Shown here: positions 12,816 through 20,774 of the stretch, one piece after another
Layout of the letters: every line of letters starts with the position of its first letter
Numbering within the stretch: position 1 is the first letter of the stretch
Assembly (NCBI GenBank): GCA_964345225.1
Contig: CAYFQB010000028.1
Coordinates: 1-22,518 of the forward strand
Direction: 5' to 3'
Source of the DNA: CAYFQB01 sp964345225
GTDB taxonomy: Bacteria > Nitrospirota > Thermodesulfovibrionia > Thermodesulfovibrionales > UBA6898
DNA length: 22,518 nt
The notes under the pieces: model-generated
Databases searched by the model: none
The model's input: only the letters and a program-made list of their open reading frames with translations
What the model was told of the DNA's origin: nothing
Program-made: the position numbers and the translations under genes

Positions 12816-15473
12816 TCAGTACCTGTTCAGTCTCCAGTCATAATCTTGGTAATCTACTTTTACACTACCGGCATTTTCCATAATAAAATTCCTGTCATCC
12901 TGATCATATAAAAACGGTACGATGTACTTTAGTCTTTCTGCCTGGGTCTTTCCAAAATCCCTGCCGTACCATTTGAATATTTGTGAAAGATACACCTTGT
13001 TTCTTCTTATATCAAGCTCTATACCCCCGCCATTCAAAAATGTCTTTCCTGCGATTGTCAGTTCCTCATCCAAATTTTCAGCAGTATAAAAATCTATCGG
13101 CGGACATGATAACGAAGCACACACAAGGCCAAAATGTATCCGTGGTTCAATAGGTTCAATAGTAAGCCTTAGCCTCTTATCATCTTTTCCGAACACCCTG
13201 AAGATCGAGTGGGGAGGCCGCCTGTTACCTCGTAGAATTCCATGCTCGATATCCTCGGGACAGAAGTACATATCACCTATCCTGTACCTTATACGTCTGA
13301 AAAAGTTCCTGACCTCTTTTACCGAATCCCTGATTCCGAGTTCAACTACTCCGTGAATTACAATGACATTATAAAGATTTATCCAGTATGCTATCTTCTC
13401 CTGCCTGCTTCTGAGTTCGCCTAAATCCATGTTTTTCAATGTATAGCTCATTTCCAGATATTCTTCGTATGCCTTTGAGTTCCGCATGCGTTCATATGCT
13501 ACACGGCCTTTCTTTGTGTCAAAGAAAGCACCTCTTACTAGATTCATTGATCTTTTTAGTCTCGCAGCTATCTCCTTAGATGTAATATCATGACGGGGCT
13601 CACCATCATTAAGGATTATCTTATCAGACAGGAAGGTACCCATGCGGGTATGCTCTGTTTTTGCCTCAACAACAGTTCTGTGTTTTGCCTGGCGGAGAGC
13701 ATAGATACTATTGATGTAGCCAATATGTGTAAAGGCCTGGGGGAAGTTGCCCAGTGCCTCCTTCCACACTACATCATATTCTTCGGAGAAAAGTCCAAGA
13801 TGGTTTGCCGTACCCTCAATACGGCGTATTAAAATCTCTGCTTCTGCAAGCCTTCCCAGGGCGATAAAGTTATCAATAAGCCAGAATGTGCATAGCAGGA
13901 AAGTACCTTCTTCACCTGGCAGTCCGTCATTGCCAATATAGCGGTACAGGAAACTCTCATGACTCAGATCCCTCTGGATTGCCTCAACTGTAGATATAAC
14001 ACGGGGATCACTGAATGGAAGAAAACCAAGAATTGGTATCAACAGATTAGACGAGTCCAGGGTATCTGTTTCATAGTGCTGCACAAAAGCCTGCTTTTTA
14101 TCGTTCCAGCCTTTCTCGAGTACCTCTTCTTTTATCTCCGAAGCAGTTTTCTCCCACTTTTTCAGATCAGCATGGAAACCGTATCTTCTGGCTATTATAA
14201 TTCCCCTGTTCAGTGCGAGCCAGCACATCACTTTTGAATAAACAAAATGATATGGTCCACCCCTGACCTCCCAGATTCCTGAGTCCTTTTCCCTCCAGTG
14301 CTCTACCACATAATCACAGATGCCGCGCAGAAAAGGCCATAGACCTGCATCAATCTTTCCTACATAGTCCGAGAGCTTCAATGCTGCATCCATAAGCTCC
14401 CCATATATATCAAGCTGTTTCTGCCTGGCTGCTTCATTGCCTATGCGGACTGGCCTTGAACCTTTATATCCATCCAGATGTATAAGTTCCTCTTCAGGCA
14501 GTTTCTCTTCTCCTCGCAAACCGTACATTATCTGCATCTTTTCTGCTCCGTGTTCAGACAAAAGCTTTTCTATCCATCTCAGATAGCCCTCTGTCTCGGA
14601 CAGGTGCCCCAGATTAAAGAGAGCCTGTAATGTAAAAGAGGTGTCCCTTACCCATGTATACCGGTAATCCCAGTTCCTCACACCCCCGATCTCCTCGGGC
14701 AGAGAAGTTGTCGCGGCAGCAGCAATAGCGCCTGTTGGTTCATAGTAGAGAAGTTTAAGAACAAGTGCTGACCGCTCTACCATATTCCGATAAGGGCCTA
14801 AATCTACAGTCCTGCCAGTTTCACTCTTTTTCAGCCAGTCCAGCCAGTATGTCTCTGTATCACTCAGGGATTTTTCGGCTGTCTGATGGTTTATCCCGGG
14901 AAATTCTTCCACACCGTATTTCAGGTTCAGCCATGCCCTGTCACCTTCAGAAAGTTCCCATTCAGCCCTTGCAGTGCTTTCATGTACAACCATTTCATGA
15001 GTACTGGAAAGTACAATAATTTCATCCTTTCCTCTGGCAGTTATACCCTTTTCCAACTTTTCCATCACAGTTGTGGTTCGTGCATAGTTAAAACTTGGCT
15101 CAAAAATAACCTCAATATTAACTTTACCCTTAAGAACCTCAACCAACCTGTAAAGTTCATGCTTCTCTGCCTCTAATTCTTCAGATCCAGTGGCAGGTAT
15201 GGGCATAAAATCAGTTATCTGCAAAATCCCTGATCTTGTCCTGAATTTAGTCTTAAGTATGTTTGTTCCCGGTATATACTCGGCTACTGAGTCCCATTCA
15301 TCCAGAGGAGTAATGGAAAATCTTCCGCCTTTTCTGTCATCAAGCAGAGAGCCGAATATGCTCGGAGAGTCGATATGAGGCAGGCATAGCCAGTCAATAG
15401 AGCCGTCAAGCCCTATCAGTGCTATTGAATAAAGATTACCGATTATTCCGTAATCACTGATCTTCTTATACAT
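12816..15473 (-). CDS. GH15 glucoamylase/trehalase-like enzyme fused to DUF547
   Basis: An 885-aa cytoplasmic fusion without signal peptide. Residues 1-600 are a complete bacterial/archaeal GH15 enzyme: YKKISDYGIIGNLYSIALIGLDGSIDWLCLP at the start (N-terminal beta-sandwich), then the (alpha/alpha)6 barrel with GGVRNWDYRYTWVRD (263-277), HLDGYKGSRPVRIGN (332-346), IWEVRGGPYHF and EEYDVVW then GNFPQAFTHIG (575-585). Such enzymes release glucose from alpha-glucans or trehalose; substrate cannot be told here. Residues about 660-885 are a DUF547 domain: KIAYWINLYNVIVIHGV (693-709), HFGLVCASLSCPP (780-792) and LSQIFKWYGRDFG (829-841). GH15 proteins usually end near 600-670 aa, so the fusion is unusual. 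The start matches the family although no clear ribosome binding site precedes it; an ACTATATATAGT palindrome lies about 10 nt upstream. It is followed by a terminator-like hairpin. Confidence 0.92.
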   Translation of the reverse strand: MYKKISDYGIIGNLYSIALIGLDGSIDWLCLPHIDSPSIFGSLLDDRKGGRFSITPLDEWDSVAEYIPGTNILKTKFRTRSGILQITDFMPIPATGSEELEAEKHELYRLVEVLKGKVNIEVIFEPSFNYARTTTVMEKLEKGITARGKDEIIVLSSTHEMVVHESTARAEWELSEGDRAWLNLKYGVEEFPGINHQTAEKSLSDTETYWLDWLKKSETGRTVDLGPYRNMVERSALVLKLLYYEPTGAIAAAATTSLPEEIGGVRNWDYRYTWVRDTSFTLQALFNLGHLSETEGYLRWIEKLLSEHGAEKMQIMYGLRGEEKLPEEELIHLDGYKGSRPVRIGNEAARQKQLDIYGELMDAALKLSDYVGKIDAGLWPFLRGICDYVVEHWREKDSGIWEVRGGPYHFVYSKVMCWLALNRGIIIARRYGFHADLKKWEKTASEIKEEVLEKGWNDKKQAFVQHYETDTLDSSNLLIPILGFLPFSDPRVISTVEAIQRDLSHESFLYRYIGNDGLPGEEGTFLLCTFWLIDNFIALGRLAEAEILIRRIEGTANHLGLFSEEYDVVWKEALGNFPQAFTHIGYINSIYALRQAKHRTVVEAKTEHTRMGTFLSDKIILNDGEPRHDITSKEIAARLKRSMNLVRGAFFDTKKGRVAYERMRNSKAYEEYLEMSYTLKNMDLGELRSRQEKIAYWINLYNVIVIHGVVELGIRDSVKEVRNFFRRIRYRIGDMYFCPEDIEHGILRGNRRPPHSIFRVFGKDDKRLRLTIEPIEPRIHFGLVCASLSCPPIDFYTAENLDEELTIAGKTFLNGGGIELDIRRNKVYLSQIFKWYGRDFGKTQAERLKYIVPFLYDQDDRNFIMENAGSVKVDYQDYDWRLNRY

Positions 15474-15726
15474 TTGACTAGATACTATATATAGTAAACG
15501 TCCAATAGAATATACTTTATTAACCCAAAAAATGCATTTAGGAAAATGCAGATGTTGCGAAAAAAATAATTTTTCGATACCTTAACGCACCTTTGCCATA
15601 TTCGAAATGGTTTATTTTCATGCAAACAACGATTAAGGATAATCTCAATACAATCATCGAGTTAAATAAATTTTTGAGCAATGTCTGTATTTTTCGGGTT
15701 AAGTATTTTGGCTCAGTCCTTTTCAA
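15474..15726. other. Gap between GH15-DUF547 and flavoprotein genes
   Basis: A 253-nt AT-rich gap. It holds the palindrome TACTATATATAGTA at 15483-15496, a hairpin CGAAAAA-AATAA-TTTTTCG at 15558-15576, and the motif TCGATACCTTAACGCACCT (15574-15592) shared with 1588-1607. A 62-codon minus-strand frame here ends against the next gene but shows no family resemblance and no good start, so I do not call it. Confidence 0.5.
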
Positions 15727-17178
15727 TCACTGCTCACATGCCCTTCCTTTCAGGTGAAAGAAGAATTTTAGTGCTTTTTTCACCTTTTCGGAAAAGATCT
15801 TCCCGGAGTAGAAGTTTCCAACAACCCTCTTGTTTATCTCACCAAGTGTTGGATAGGGATGAACTGCGGATGCCAGTGCTGAAAGCTTGACACCGCCGTT
15901 CATTACTGCCACCCACTCACTTACCAGTTCCCCGGCCCGGGGTCCGAGAATCTGGATTCCGACAGGTTTTTCTTTCCCGTCAAGAACCAGTTTTATCTTA
16001 CCGGTTTCTTCACCTTCTGCAAGGCTTCTGTCGTTTGCTTTAAACTCCTCTGTCCAGACCGAATACTCAATTCCTGCAGCTTCTGCACGTTTTTCGTTCA
16101 TTCCGATACTTGCAAGCTCTGGATCTGTATATGTACACCACGGGAGGTTGGTATAATCCGTTTTCCTCGGTAGATGCAGTATTGCATTGCTAAGCACAAT
16201 GCCCCCCTCATAGCCTGCTGCATGCGTAAACAGATACTTCCCTATGACATCTCCTGCACCAAAGATGTGCTTATGGTTCGTCCTCAGCCTGCTGTCAACC
16301 TTCAGGCCTTTTTTATCGAATTCAACAGAGATGTCTTCCAGACCAATGCCTTCGATATTTGGCTTTCTTCCTAGTGCTATAAGGATTCTCTCGGACTTAA
16401 GGCTCAATGGCTTACCTTCGCTGTCCCTTATGACAACCTCTCTTTCACTGCCAAGGTCTTTTACTCCGAGGACAACAGAGTTCAGATGGAATGTCACTCC
16501 CTCGGAAGCAATAACATTCATCATCTGGTCAGCCATGTCCTTGTCCTCTTTGCTCAAGATCTGATTACTGCGCTGGACCACGTCAACTTTTGTTCCCAGC
16601 CTGCTGAATGCCTGGGCCATTTCTATAGCGATGGGGCCTGCTCCTATGATTATCATGGACTTTGGAAGCTCATCAAGGGAAAATATATCCTTGTTCGTAA
16701 TATATGAGGTCCTGTTAATCCCATCTATCGGCGGTATATCAGGCGAAGACCCTGTTGAAATCACCCATCTTTTTGCGGAATAGGTTTTACCGTTCACCCT
16801 TACTGAATGATCGTCTACAAACCTGGCATTCCCGAATTCGACTTTTGCACCAAGCCTGCAGAACCTTTCCTCTGAATCATGCTTTTGTATAATACTTATA
16901 ACGGACTGAATCCTCTTTGCCACTTCCTTATAATCAACCGGTTTCAGGTCAACTCGGGGAAGACCGAACTTTTCGGCATTTTTCATCATATGATATACAT
17001 GGGCAGTTCTAATCAGAGTCTTGCTAGGGACACACCCATAATGCAGACAGTCACCACCGAGCTCCTTTTCTTTTTCGATGAGGATTGTTTTAGCACCAAA
17101 CTGGCTTGCTCCTGCAGTTACAGTTAAACCTGCAGCCCCTCCCCCGAGAATCCCTATGTCAAAATCATAATCAGGCAT
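15727..17178 (-). CDS. FAD-dependent disulfide oxidoreductase, mercuric-reductase-like
   Basis: From the ATG at 17178 the product is 483 aa. It is a class I pyridine nucleotide-disulfide oxidoreductase: FDIGILGGGAAGLTV binds FAD, GGDCLHYGCVPSKTL holds the redox pair Cys44/Cys49, IIIGAGPIAIEMAQAFSRLG binds NAD(P)H, IFGAGDVIG is the second FAD contact and HPYPTLGE (440-447) gives the His/Glu dyad of the partner subunit. It lacks the N-terminal HMA domain and the C-terminal Cys pair of true MerA, so mercury reduction is unlikely; the substrate is unknown. A strong AAGGAGG lies just before the chosen ATG, inside the 11-codon upstream extension. It follows the TVP38/TMEM64 gene by 56 nt on the same strand; this pairing (sometimes a fusion) is common and also occurs in ArsS-type loci as I recall. 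Confidence 0.9.
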   Translation of the reverse strand: MPDYDFDIGILGGGAAGLTVTAGASQFGAKTILIEKEKELGGDCLHYGCVPSKTLIRTAHVYHMMKNAEKFGLPRVDLKPVDYKEVAKRIQSVISIIQKHDSEERFCRLGAKVEFGNARFVDDHSVRVNGKTYSAKRWVISTGSSPDIPPIDGINRTSYITNKDIFSLDELPKSMIIIGAGPIAIEMAQAFSRLGTKVDVVQRSNQILSKEDKDMADQMMNVIASEGVTFHLNSVVLGVKDLGSEREVVIRDSEGKPLSLKSERILIALGRKPNIEGIGLEDISVEFDKKGLKVDSRLRTNHKHIFGAGDVIGKYLFTHAAGYEGGIVLSNAILHLPRKTDYTNLPWCTYTDPELASIGMNEKRAEAAGIEYSVWTEEFKANDRSLAEGEETGKIKLVLDGKEKPVGIQILGPRAGELVSEWVAVMNGGVKLSALASAVHPYPTLGEINKRVVGNFYSGKIFSEKVKKALKFFFHLKGRACEQ

Positions 17179-17234
17179 TATAGCCTCCTTATGTAAACCC
17201 CGTGAAAACATCTTGTTTTTCTACGGGGTAAAAT

Positions 17235-17939
17235 TTAAACAGTTCGAATTTTTTCTTTCCTTTTTTTATAAAGGCCGAGCAATTTCTTTGTAACAATCGG
17301 GAAAGCACCGAGTATAACAAATGAGATTATAAGCCTTGGCGACAGTATCCCCGAAAGTGATTCAATCCTGGCAAGTTCCTTTCCTGCATTAACATAGACA
17401 ATTGTACCGGGCAGCATTCCTATCTGCGATACCCAGAAAAAAGTCCTTAAGGGCATCCTTGTAAGACCCATAACCAGGTTAATAAGCCAGAATGGGAAAA
17501 TCGGTATCAACCGGAGTGTAAAAAGATAAAACGCACCTTCTTTTGCTATTCCTTCGTTCACTGTCTTTAGCTTCTCACCGAACTTACCCTGAATCCAGTC
17601 CCTCAGTATAAACCGTGCAACAAAACATGCCAGTGTTGCCCCTATTGTACTTGCAAAGGAAACAACAATTGTTCCTGTTATCAGTCCAAAGAGGGCACCG
17701 CCAGCAATAGTCATCACTGCAGCTCCGGGAAGTGATAGAGACGTCACAAGGATGTAAATTACCATATAGGTACCAATTACAAGAATGCTGTGCTCACTAT
17801 AGAGGACTTCAAATTTCTTTTGTGATTCTTTTATATACGAAAGAGAAAAATAATCTCCGAGGTTGAAAATTTTGAATGCAGCTACTAAGCCGATTATGAC
17901 AAGTACAATTACAATTCTCTGAATATTTTTCTTGCTCAT
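17235..17939 (-). CDS. TVP38/TMEM64 (DedA superfamily) membrane protein, copy 1
   Basis: A 234-aa multi-pass inner-membrane protein. It opens with a basic start and a first helix (RIVIVLVIIGLVAAFKIF), has a polar segment, then several hydrophobic spans. Hallmarks of the family are YILVTSLSLPGAAVMTIAGGALFG, TGTIVVSFASTIGATLACFVARFI and FYLFTLRLIPIFPFWLINLVMGLTRM. The family is related to VTT/DedA proteins and is thought to act in lipid or small-molecule movement across membranes; the substrate here is unknown. I take the ATG at 17939 with AAGGGGAG 4-5 nt upstream; the preceding TTG at 17942 is an alternative. It is the middle gene between glucokinase (20 nt before) and the flavoprotein, so the three are likely one operon. 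A second copy lies at 20775-21425. Confidence 0.88.
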   Translation of the reverse strand: MSKKNIQRIVIVLVIIGLVAAFKIFNLGDYFSLSYIKESQKKFEVLYSEHSILVIGTYMVIYILVTSLSLPGAAVMTIAGGALFGLITGTIVVSFASTIGATLACFVARFILRDWIQGKFGEKLKTVNEGIAKEGAFYLFTLRLIPIFPFWLINLVMGLTRMPLRTFFWVSQIGMLPGTIVYVNAGKELARIESLSGILSPRLIISFVILGAFPIVTKKLLGLYKKRKEKIRTV

Positions 17940-17959
17940 CAAACTCCCCTTTTAAAAAA

Positions 17960-18919
17960 TTACTTCCCCTGCAACTTTTGAAGACCAAATACAGCTCCCC
18001 CCCAGAGCCCGCTGTTTTGATCTTTAATAAGAAATACGGGTATTTTCTGGAGCAAATCAGAAAGGGTATCAGAACTGCGGAATTCATTTTCAAACGCCTC
18101 GTGTGCTACGAGTTCAGGGTTTCTGGCAGCCACTCCACCTGCAATATAAAGACCACCGAGTGCAAGGGTCTCAAGTGCGTAGTTGCGGCAGACCCTGCCA
18201 TAAAACCTGGATGCCCATTGAAGCGTTTCAGGATAATTTTTAATCCTCTCGGTTACCTGTTCAGGCTCTAACTTCTCACCCGTAAGGAATTCGTGTATTA
18301 AGCTAAAGCCAGCACCCGAAACGACCTTATTCCCTGTTATATATTTATCACCAAGTTTTTTAGACATAAACTCCTGCAGTTCGTTCTCCCTTTTCGATAC
18401 AAAGGGGAAATTAGTGTGTCCGCCCTCTGAAGGCACTGCAATATAACCCCCTTTTCCGTCAGGAACGAGGGCAGCTTTTCCGAGTCCGGTACCTGCTCCG
18501 ATAACAGCCAATGCCGCCTCTCTCACTACCGAACCGACAAGCACCTTTTCAGCAGCGTCTCCGACAGGGGAGCGGCATGCATATGCCTGGGCGACAAAAT
18601 CATTAATCAATAAACACCTCTTCAAGCCGTAATGTTTTTCTGCGTTAGAAATATCTATATCCCATGAGATAAAAGGGGGTGAACTTTTTACACCGTCTTC
18701 AACAGGTCCGGCAACTGCAAATACAGCTATATCAATCTCCTTAGGTTTAAGCAAAAAACCGCTCACCTTTAAGTCAGCAATTACTTGGCCGAATGAGGAA
18801 TACTCTTTTGTCTTAAGCCACTTTACTTCACCCTGTTCAATATCCCCTTCCCTTTTAACAAAAAATTGGGCAAAACGGCTGTTTGTGCCCCCAATGTCTG
18901 CAGAAAGAATATTTTTCAT
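17960..18919 (-). CDS. glk: Glucokinase
   Basis: A 319-aa glucokinase of the Glk family (ROK/hexokinase-like ASKHA fold), which phosphorylates glucose to glucose 6-phosphate with ATP. LSADIGGTNSRFAQF (residues 5-19) is the phosphate-1 motif; FAVAGPVEDG, LINDFVAQAYA with the catalytic Asp, VIGAGTGLGKAAL (phosphate-2) and VPSEGGHTNF complete the set; LGGLYIAGGVAARNPEL is the adenosine motif. Length is right for this family (about 320 aa). The ATG at 18919 gives the canonical N-terminus, but no ribosome binding site is seen, so a leaderless or weakly initiated mRNA is possible. It leads the glk-TVP38-flavoprotein unit. Together with the GH15 enzyme downstream and zwf earlier in the window it would feed glucose into the pentose phosphate pathway. 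Confidence 0.93.
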   Translation of the reverse strand: MKNILSADIGGTNSRFAQFFVKREGDIEQGEVKWLKTKEYSSFGQVIADLKVSGFLLKPKEIDIAVFAVAGPVEDGVKSSPPFISWDIDISNAEKHYGLKRCLLINDFVAQAYACRSPVGDAAEKVLVGSVVREAALAVIGAGTGLGKAALVPDGKGGYIAVPSEGGHTNFPFVSKRENELQEFMSKKLGDKYITGNKVVSGAGFSLIHEFLTGEKLEPEQVTERIKNYPETLQWASRFYGRVCRNYALETLALGGLYIAGGVAARNPELVAHEAFENEFRSSDTLSDLLQKIPVFLIKDQNSGLWGGAVFGLQKLQGK

Positions 18920-19150
18920 ATAAATTTTATGATATCACTTTGTCGCCCGTTGTCAACACATTGTACTTTTCAGATACAAACAAGTCGAAATATTAATACT
19001 AATCTCTCATTATTTGCTTTGAGCAATATATATGCTAAAAGATTAAATATAAATTTAAGGGTTGTCTTATCGTACTTTTTTTATTAATAAAATCAAGTAT
19101 TTTAAAACAAGTGCATGCGATTAAAAAATTTCTTATAAGGTTGGTAAATG

Positions 19151-19164
19151 TGTAACATGTTACA
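19151..19164. promoter_or_regulatory. Perfect 14-bp palindrome, possible operator
   Basis: TGTAACATGTTACA is its own reverse complement. It lies about 230 nt before the glk start on one side and 270 nt before the transferase gene on the other, in a clearly divergent promoter region. The GTTACA half-site recurs at 19191 and 19279. Dimeric helix-turn-helix regulators bind sites of this shape; no regulator gene is in the window to match it. Confidence 0.4.
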
Positions 19165-19287
19165 GAAGTGTGCCATTCAATAATGTGCCTTGTTACAAGC
19201 GTGCAAGTCTAAAATTAATAAATAATAAATATGGTTCTTCACCCATTTGGTTGCAGGAAAAGTAATTTAATGAATCCGTTACAAAAG

Positions 19288-19336
19288 GCAGGGCGCAAGG
19301 TGCAGGGCGCATAGTATAAAAAGTAAAAAGTAGGCA
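19288..19336. repeat. Tract of seven degenerate heptamers
   Basis: Seven contiguous 7-nt units: GCAGGGC, GCAAGGT, GCAGGGC, GCATAGT, ATAAAAA, GTAAAAA, GTAGGCA. The last unit is identical to units of the inverted element at 11971-12063. A 20-nt motif shared with that locus (19233-19252 against 11913-11932) lies about 40-60 nt upstream in both, so both sites carry members of one repeat family. Confidence 0.6.
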
Positions 19337-19431
19337 TAATTCTTGATTATATTTATTTATCTCAGTCTCTTATAATATTTCTATCAGGTTATTCAGCTTA
19401 TCAAGCATCCCGTGAATGATTAGGAAGGAGG

Positions 19432-20121
19432 TTGAACCTGAACAGGATATCAGTAGTAATGCCGGTACTGAATGAGGGAAAAATACTTCATGATACCCTT
19501 AGTGCACTTAAATTATCGAATAATGAAGAACTTATAGTTGTTGATGGGGGAAGTACTGACGAAACCGTCTCTGTTGCCAATGAGTTTGCAGAAAAGGTCT
19601 TTATAACCAGAAGTGGCAGAGGGCACCAGATGAATTATGGTGCAGAGAGGTCAGATGGAGATTTACTTCTTTTCCTTCATGCAGACTGTGTTCTACCGGA
19701 TGAGGGATTTAAGATAATAAGAGAGGTTCTTAAGGACAATAGTGTGGCAGCAGGTGCATTCGACCTCAGAATCACCCATTCAGAACTGTGGTTCAGAATA
19801 ATCGAGTTTGGTGCTAACTTAAGATCCAGAGTAACCTCTGTCCCTTATGGCGACCAGGGCCTCTTCATGAGTAAAGATGTTTATAACAGAATAGGGGGAT
19901 TTGCCGACATACCATTAATGGAAGATATAGAGATATCAGGGAGGCTTAAGAAAAAAGGGAGAATAGTTTTTGTACGGCCTGCTATCAGGACATCACCAAG
20001 GCGGTGGTTTAAAGAAGGACTGATCTGCACAACTCTAAGGGATTGGGCGATTGCACTGTCATATACATTTTTAAAGGTCTCTCCGCAAAGACTTATAAAA
20101 TATTACAAGGATGTCAGATGA
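19432..20121 (+). CDS. Family 2 glycosyltransferase (rSAM/selenodomain-associated transferase 2)
   Basis: A 229-aa GT2-type transferase of the TIGR04283 group, a family that co-occurs with ArsS-like radical SAM selenodomain proteins. GT-A motifs: ISVVMPVLNEG at the start, ELIVVDGGSTDETVSVA, ITRSGRGHQMNYGAERSDGD, LLFLHADCVLPDEGF with the metal-binding H-A-D, GAFDLRI, VPYGDQGLFMSKDVYNRIGGF and MEDIEISGRLKKKG with the ED acid pair. The donor and acceptor are unknown; a role in making the sugar part of an arsenosugar-like product is inference. The apparent start is TTG at 19432, but the AGGAAGGAGG box touches it; CTG at 19438, 6 nt after the box, would fit better and changes only two residues. 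The next gene overlaps it (ATGA), showing translational coupling. Confidence 0.9.
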   Translation: MNLNRISVVMPVLNEGKILHDTLSALKLSNNEELIVVDGGSTDETVSVANEFAEKVFITRSGRGHQMNYGAERSDGDLLLFLHADCVLPDEGFKIIREVLKDNSVAAGAFDLRITHSELWFRIIEFGANLRSRVTSVPYGDQGLFMSKDVYNRIGGFADIPLMEDIEISGRLKKKGRIVFVRPAIRTSPRRWFKEGLICTTLRDWAIALSYTFLKVSPQRLIKYYKDVR

Positions 20122-20714
20122 AAAAAAATAATGCCCTGATAATAATGGCAAAGTATCCTCATAAAGATTATGTCAAGACCCGTTTTAAAGGTCATATATC
20201 TGATGAAAAGAGGCTTGAGCTTTATATATACCTACTAAAAAACACCATACAGAAACTCAGGGAAATCCCTGGTACTAATACCTTTATCACATATTCTCCA
20301 CAGAGTGCTAAGGATTATTTTTTGCAATTCGGACTAGGGATTTTCCCACAGCATGATGGAGATCTCGGATATAGAATGTTTCAAGCCATAAATAAGATCT
20401 TAAATGAAGGTTATGAAAAATCAGTGCTTGTCGGCGTGGACATTCCGGAGATTTCAGGTTCTATTGTATTAAAAGCATTTGAATTATTATCCCAAAGTGA
20501 TATTGTATTCGGACCGGCAAGAGACGGCGGATATTATTTAGTTGGCCTGAAGAAACCTTTCATTGAAATCTTCCAGAACATAAAATGGTCAACACATAAT
20601 ACCTTAAAACAAAGCACGGAAAAGGCAGCAGATTTCGGCTACAGCGTGGCCTTAACCGAGACGCTTTCGGACATAGATAAAATAGAAGACCTGGAAAATA
20701 TGGGACTAAGTTAA
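20118..20714 (+). CDS. DUF2064 transferase (rSAM/selenodomain-associated transferase 1)
   Basis: From ATG 20118 the product is 198 aa. It is a TIGR04282/DUF2064 nucleotidyl- or glycosyl-transferase-like protein: NALIIMAKYPHKDYVKTRFKGHISDEKRLELY, then FPQHDGDLGYRMFQAI, SVLVGVDIPEISGSIVLKAFELL (usual GSDCPDL), DIVFGPARDGGYYLVGLKKP and IKWSTHNTLKQ. The fold resembles MobA/GT-A enzymes. It is the constant partner of TIGR04283 proteins, and both are linked to radical SAM selenoproteins. The start codon overlaps the stop of the previous gene (ATGA) with AAGGA upstream; the frame is open 25 codons further back, but that part lies inside the previous gene and is not in the family. TVP38 copy 2 begins 60 nt later, so one operon is likely. 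Confidence 0.9.
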   Translation: MKKNNALIIMAKYPHKDYVKTRFKGHISDEKRLELYIYLLKNTIQKLREIPGTNTFITYSPQSAKDYFLQFGLGIFPQHDGDLGYRMFQAINKILNEGYEKSVLVGVDIPEISGSIVLKAFELLSQSDIVFGPARDGGYYLVGLKKPFIEIFQNIKWSTHNTLKQSTEKAADFGYSVALTETLSDIDKIEDLENMGLS

Positions 20715-20774
20715 TTTTATGATCTTAAATTTCTGTGGTCTTCTGCGAAGGCGGATAAAAAAGGAGATGTTATA

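Larger units (their letters stand above)
18920..19431. other. Divergent promoter region with palindromes and heptamers
   Basis: This 512-nt stretch lies between divergent glk and the transferase operon and has no gene. It contains a perfect 14-bp palindrome at 19151-19164, a second 11-bp palindrome CTTGTTACAAG at 19189-19199, GTTACA again at about 19279, the motif GGTTCTTCACCCATTTGGTT at 19233-19252 and a heptamer tract at 19288-19336. It therefore combines a likely operator region with a repeat remnant. Confidence 0.55.

Noticed and set aside
15558..15576. CGAAAAA-AATAA-TTTTTCG hairpin as an intrinsic terminator
   Set aside because: The stem is almost all A-T and no upstream gene ends near it in a suitable direction; the flavoprotein gene ends at 15727, more than 150 nt away.
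15538..15726. 62-codon minus-strand frame
   Set aside because: No recognisable family, no ribosome binding site, odd composition, and it overlaps a repeated intergenic motif.
15727..17178. Mercuric reductase (merA)
   Set aside because: The core fits but the N-terminal heavy-metal domain and the C-terminal Cys pair of MerA are absent, and no merT/merP/merR genes are nearby. Called as a flavoprotein of unknown substrate.
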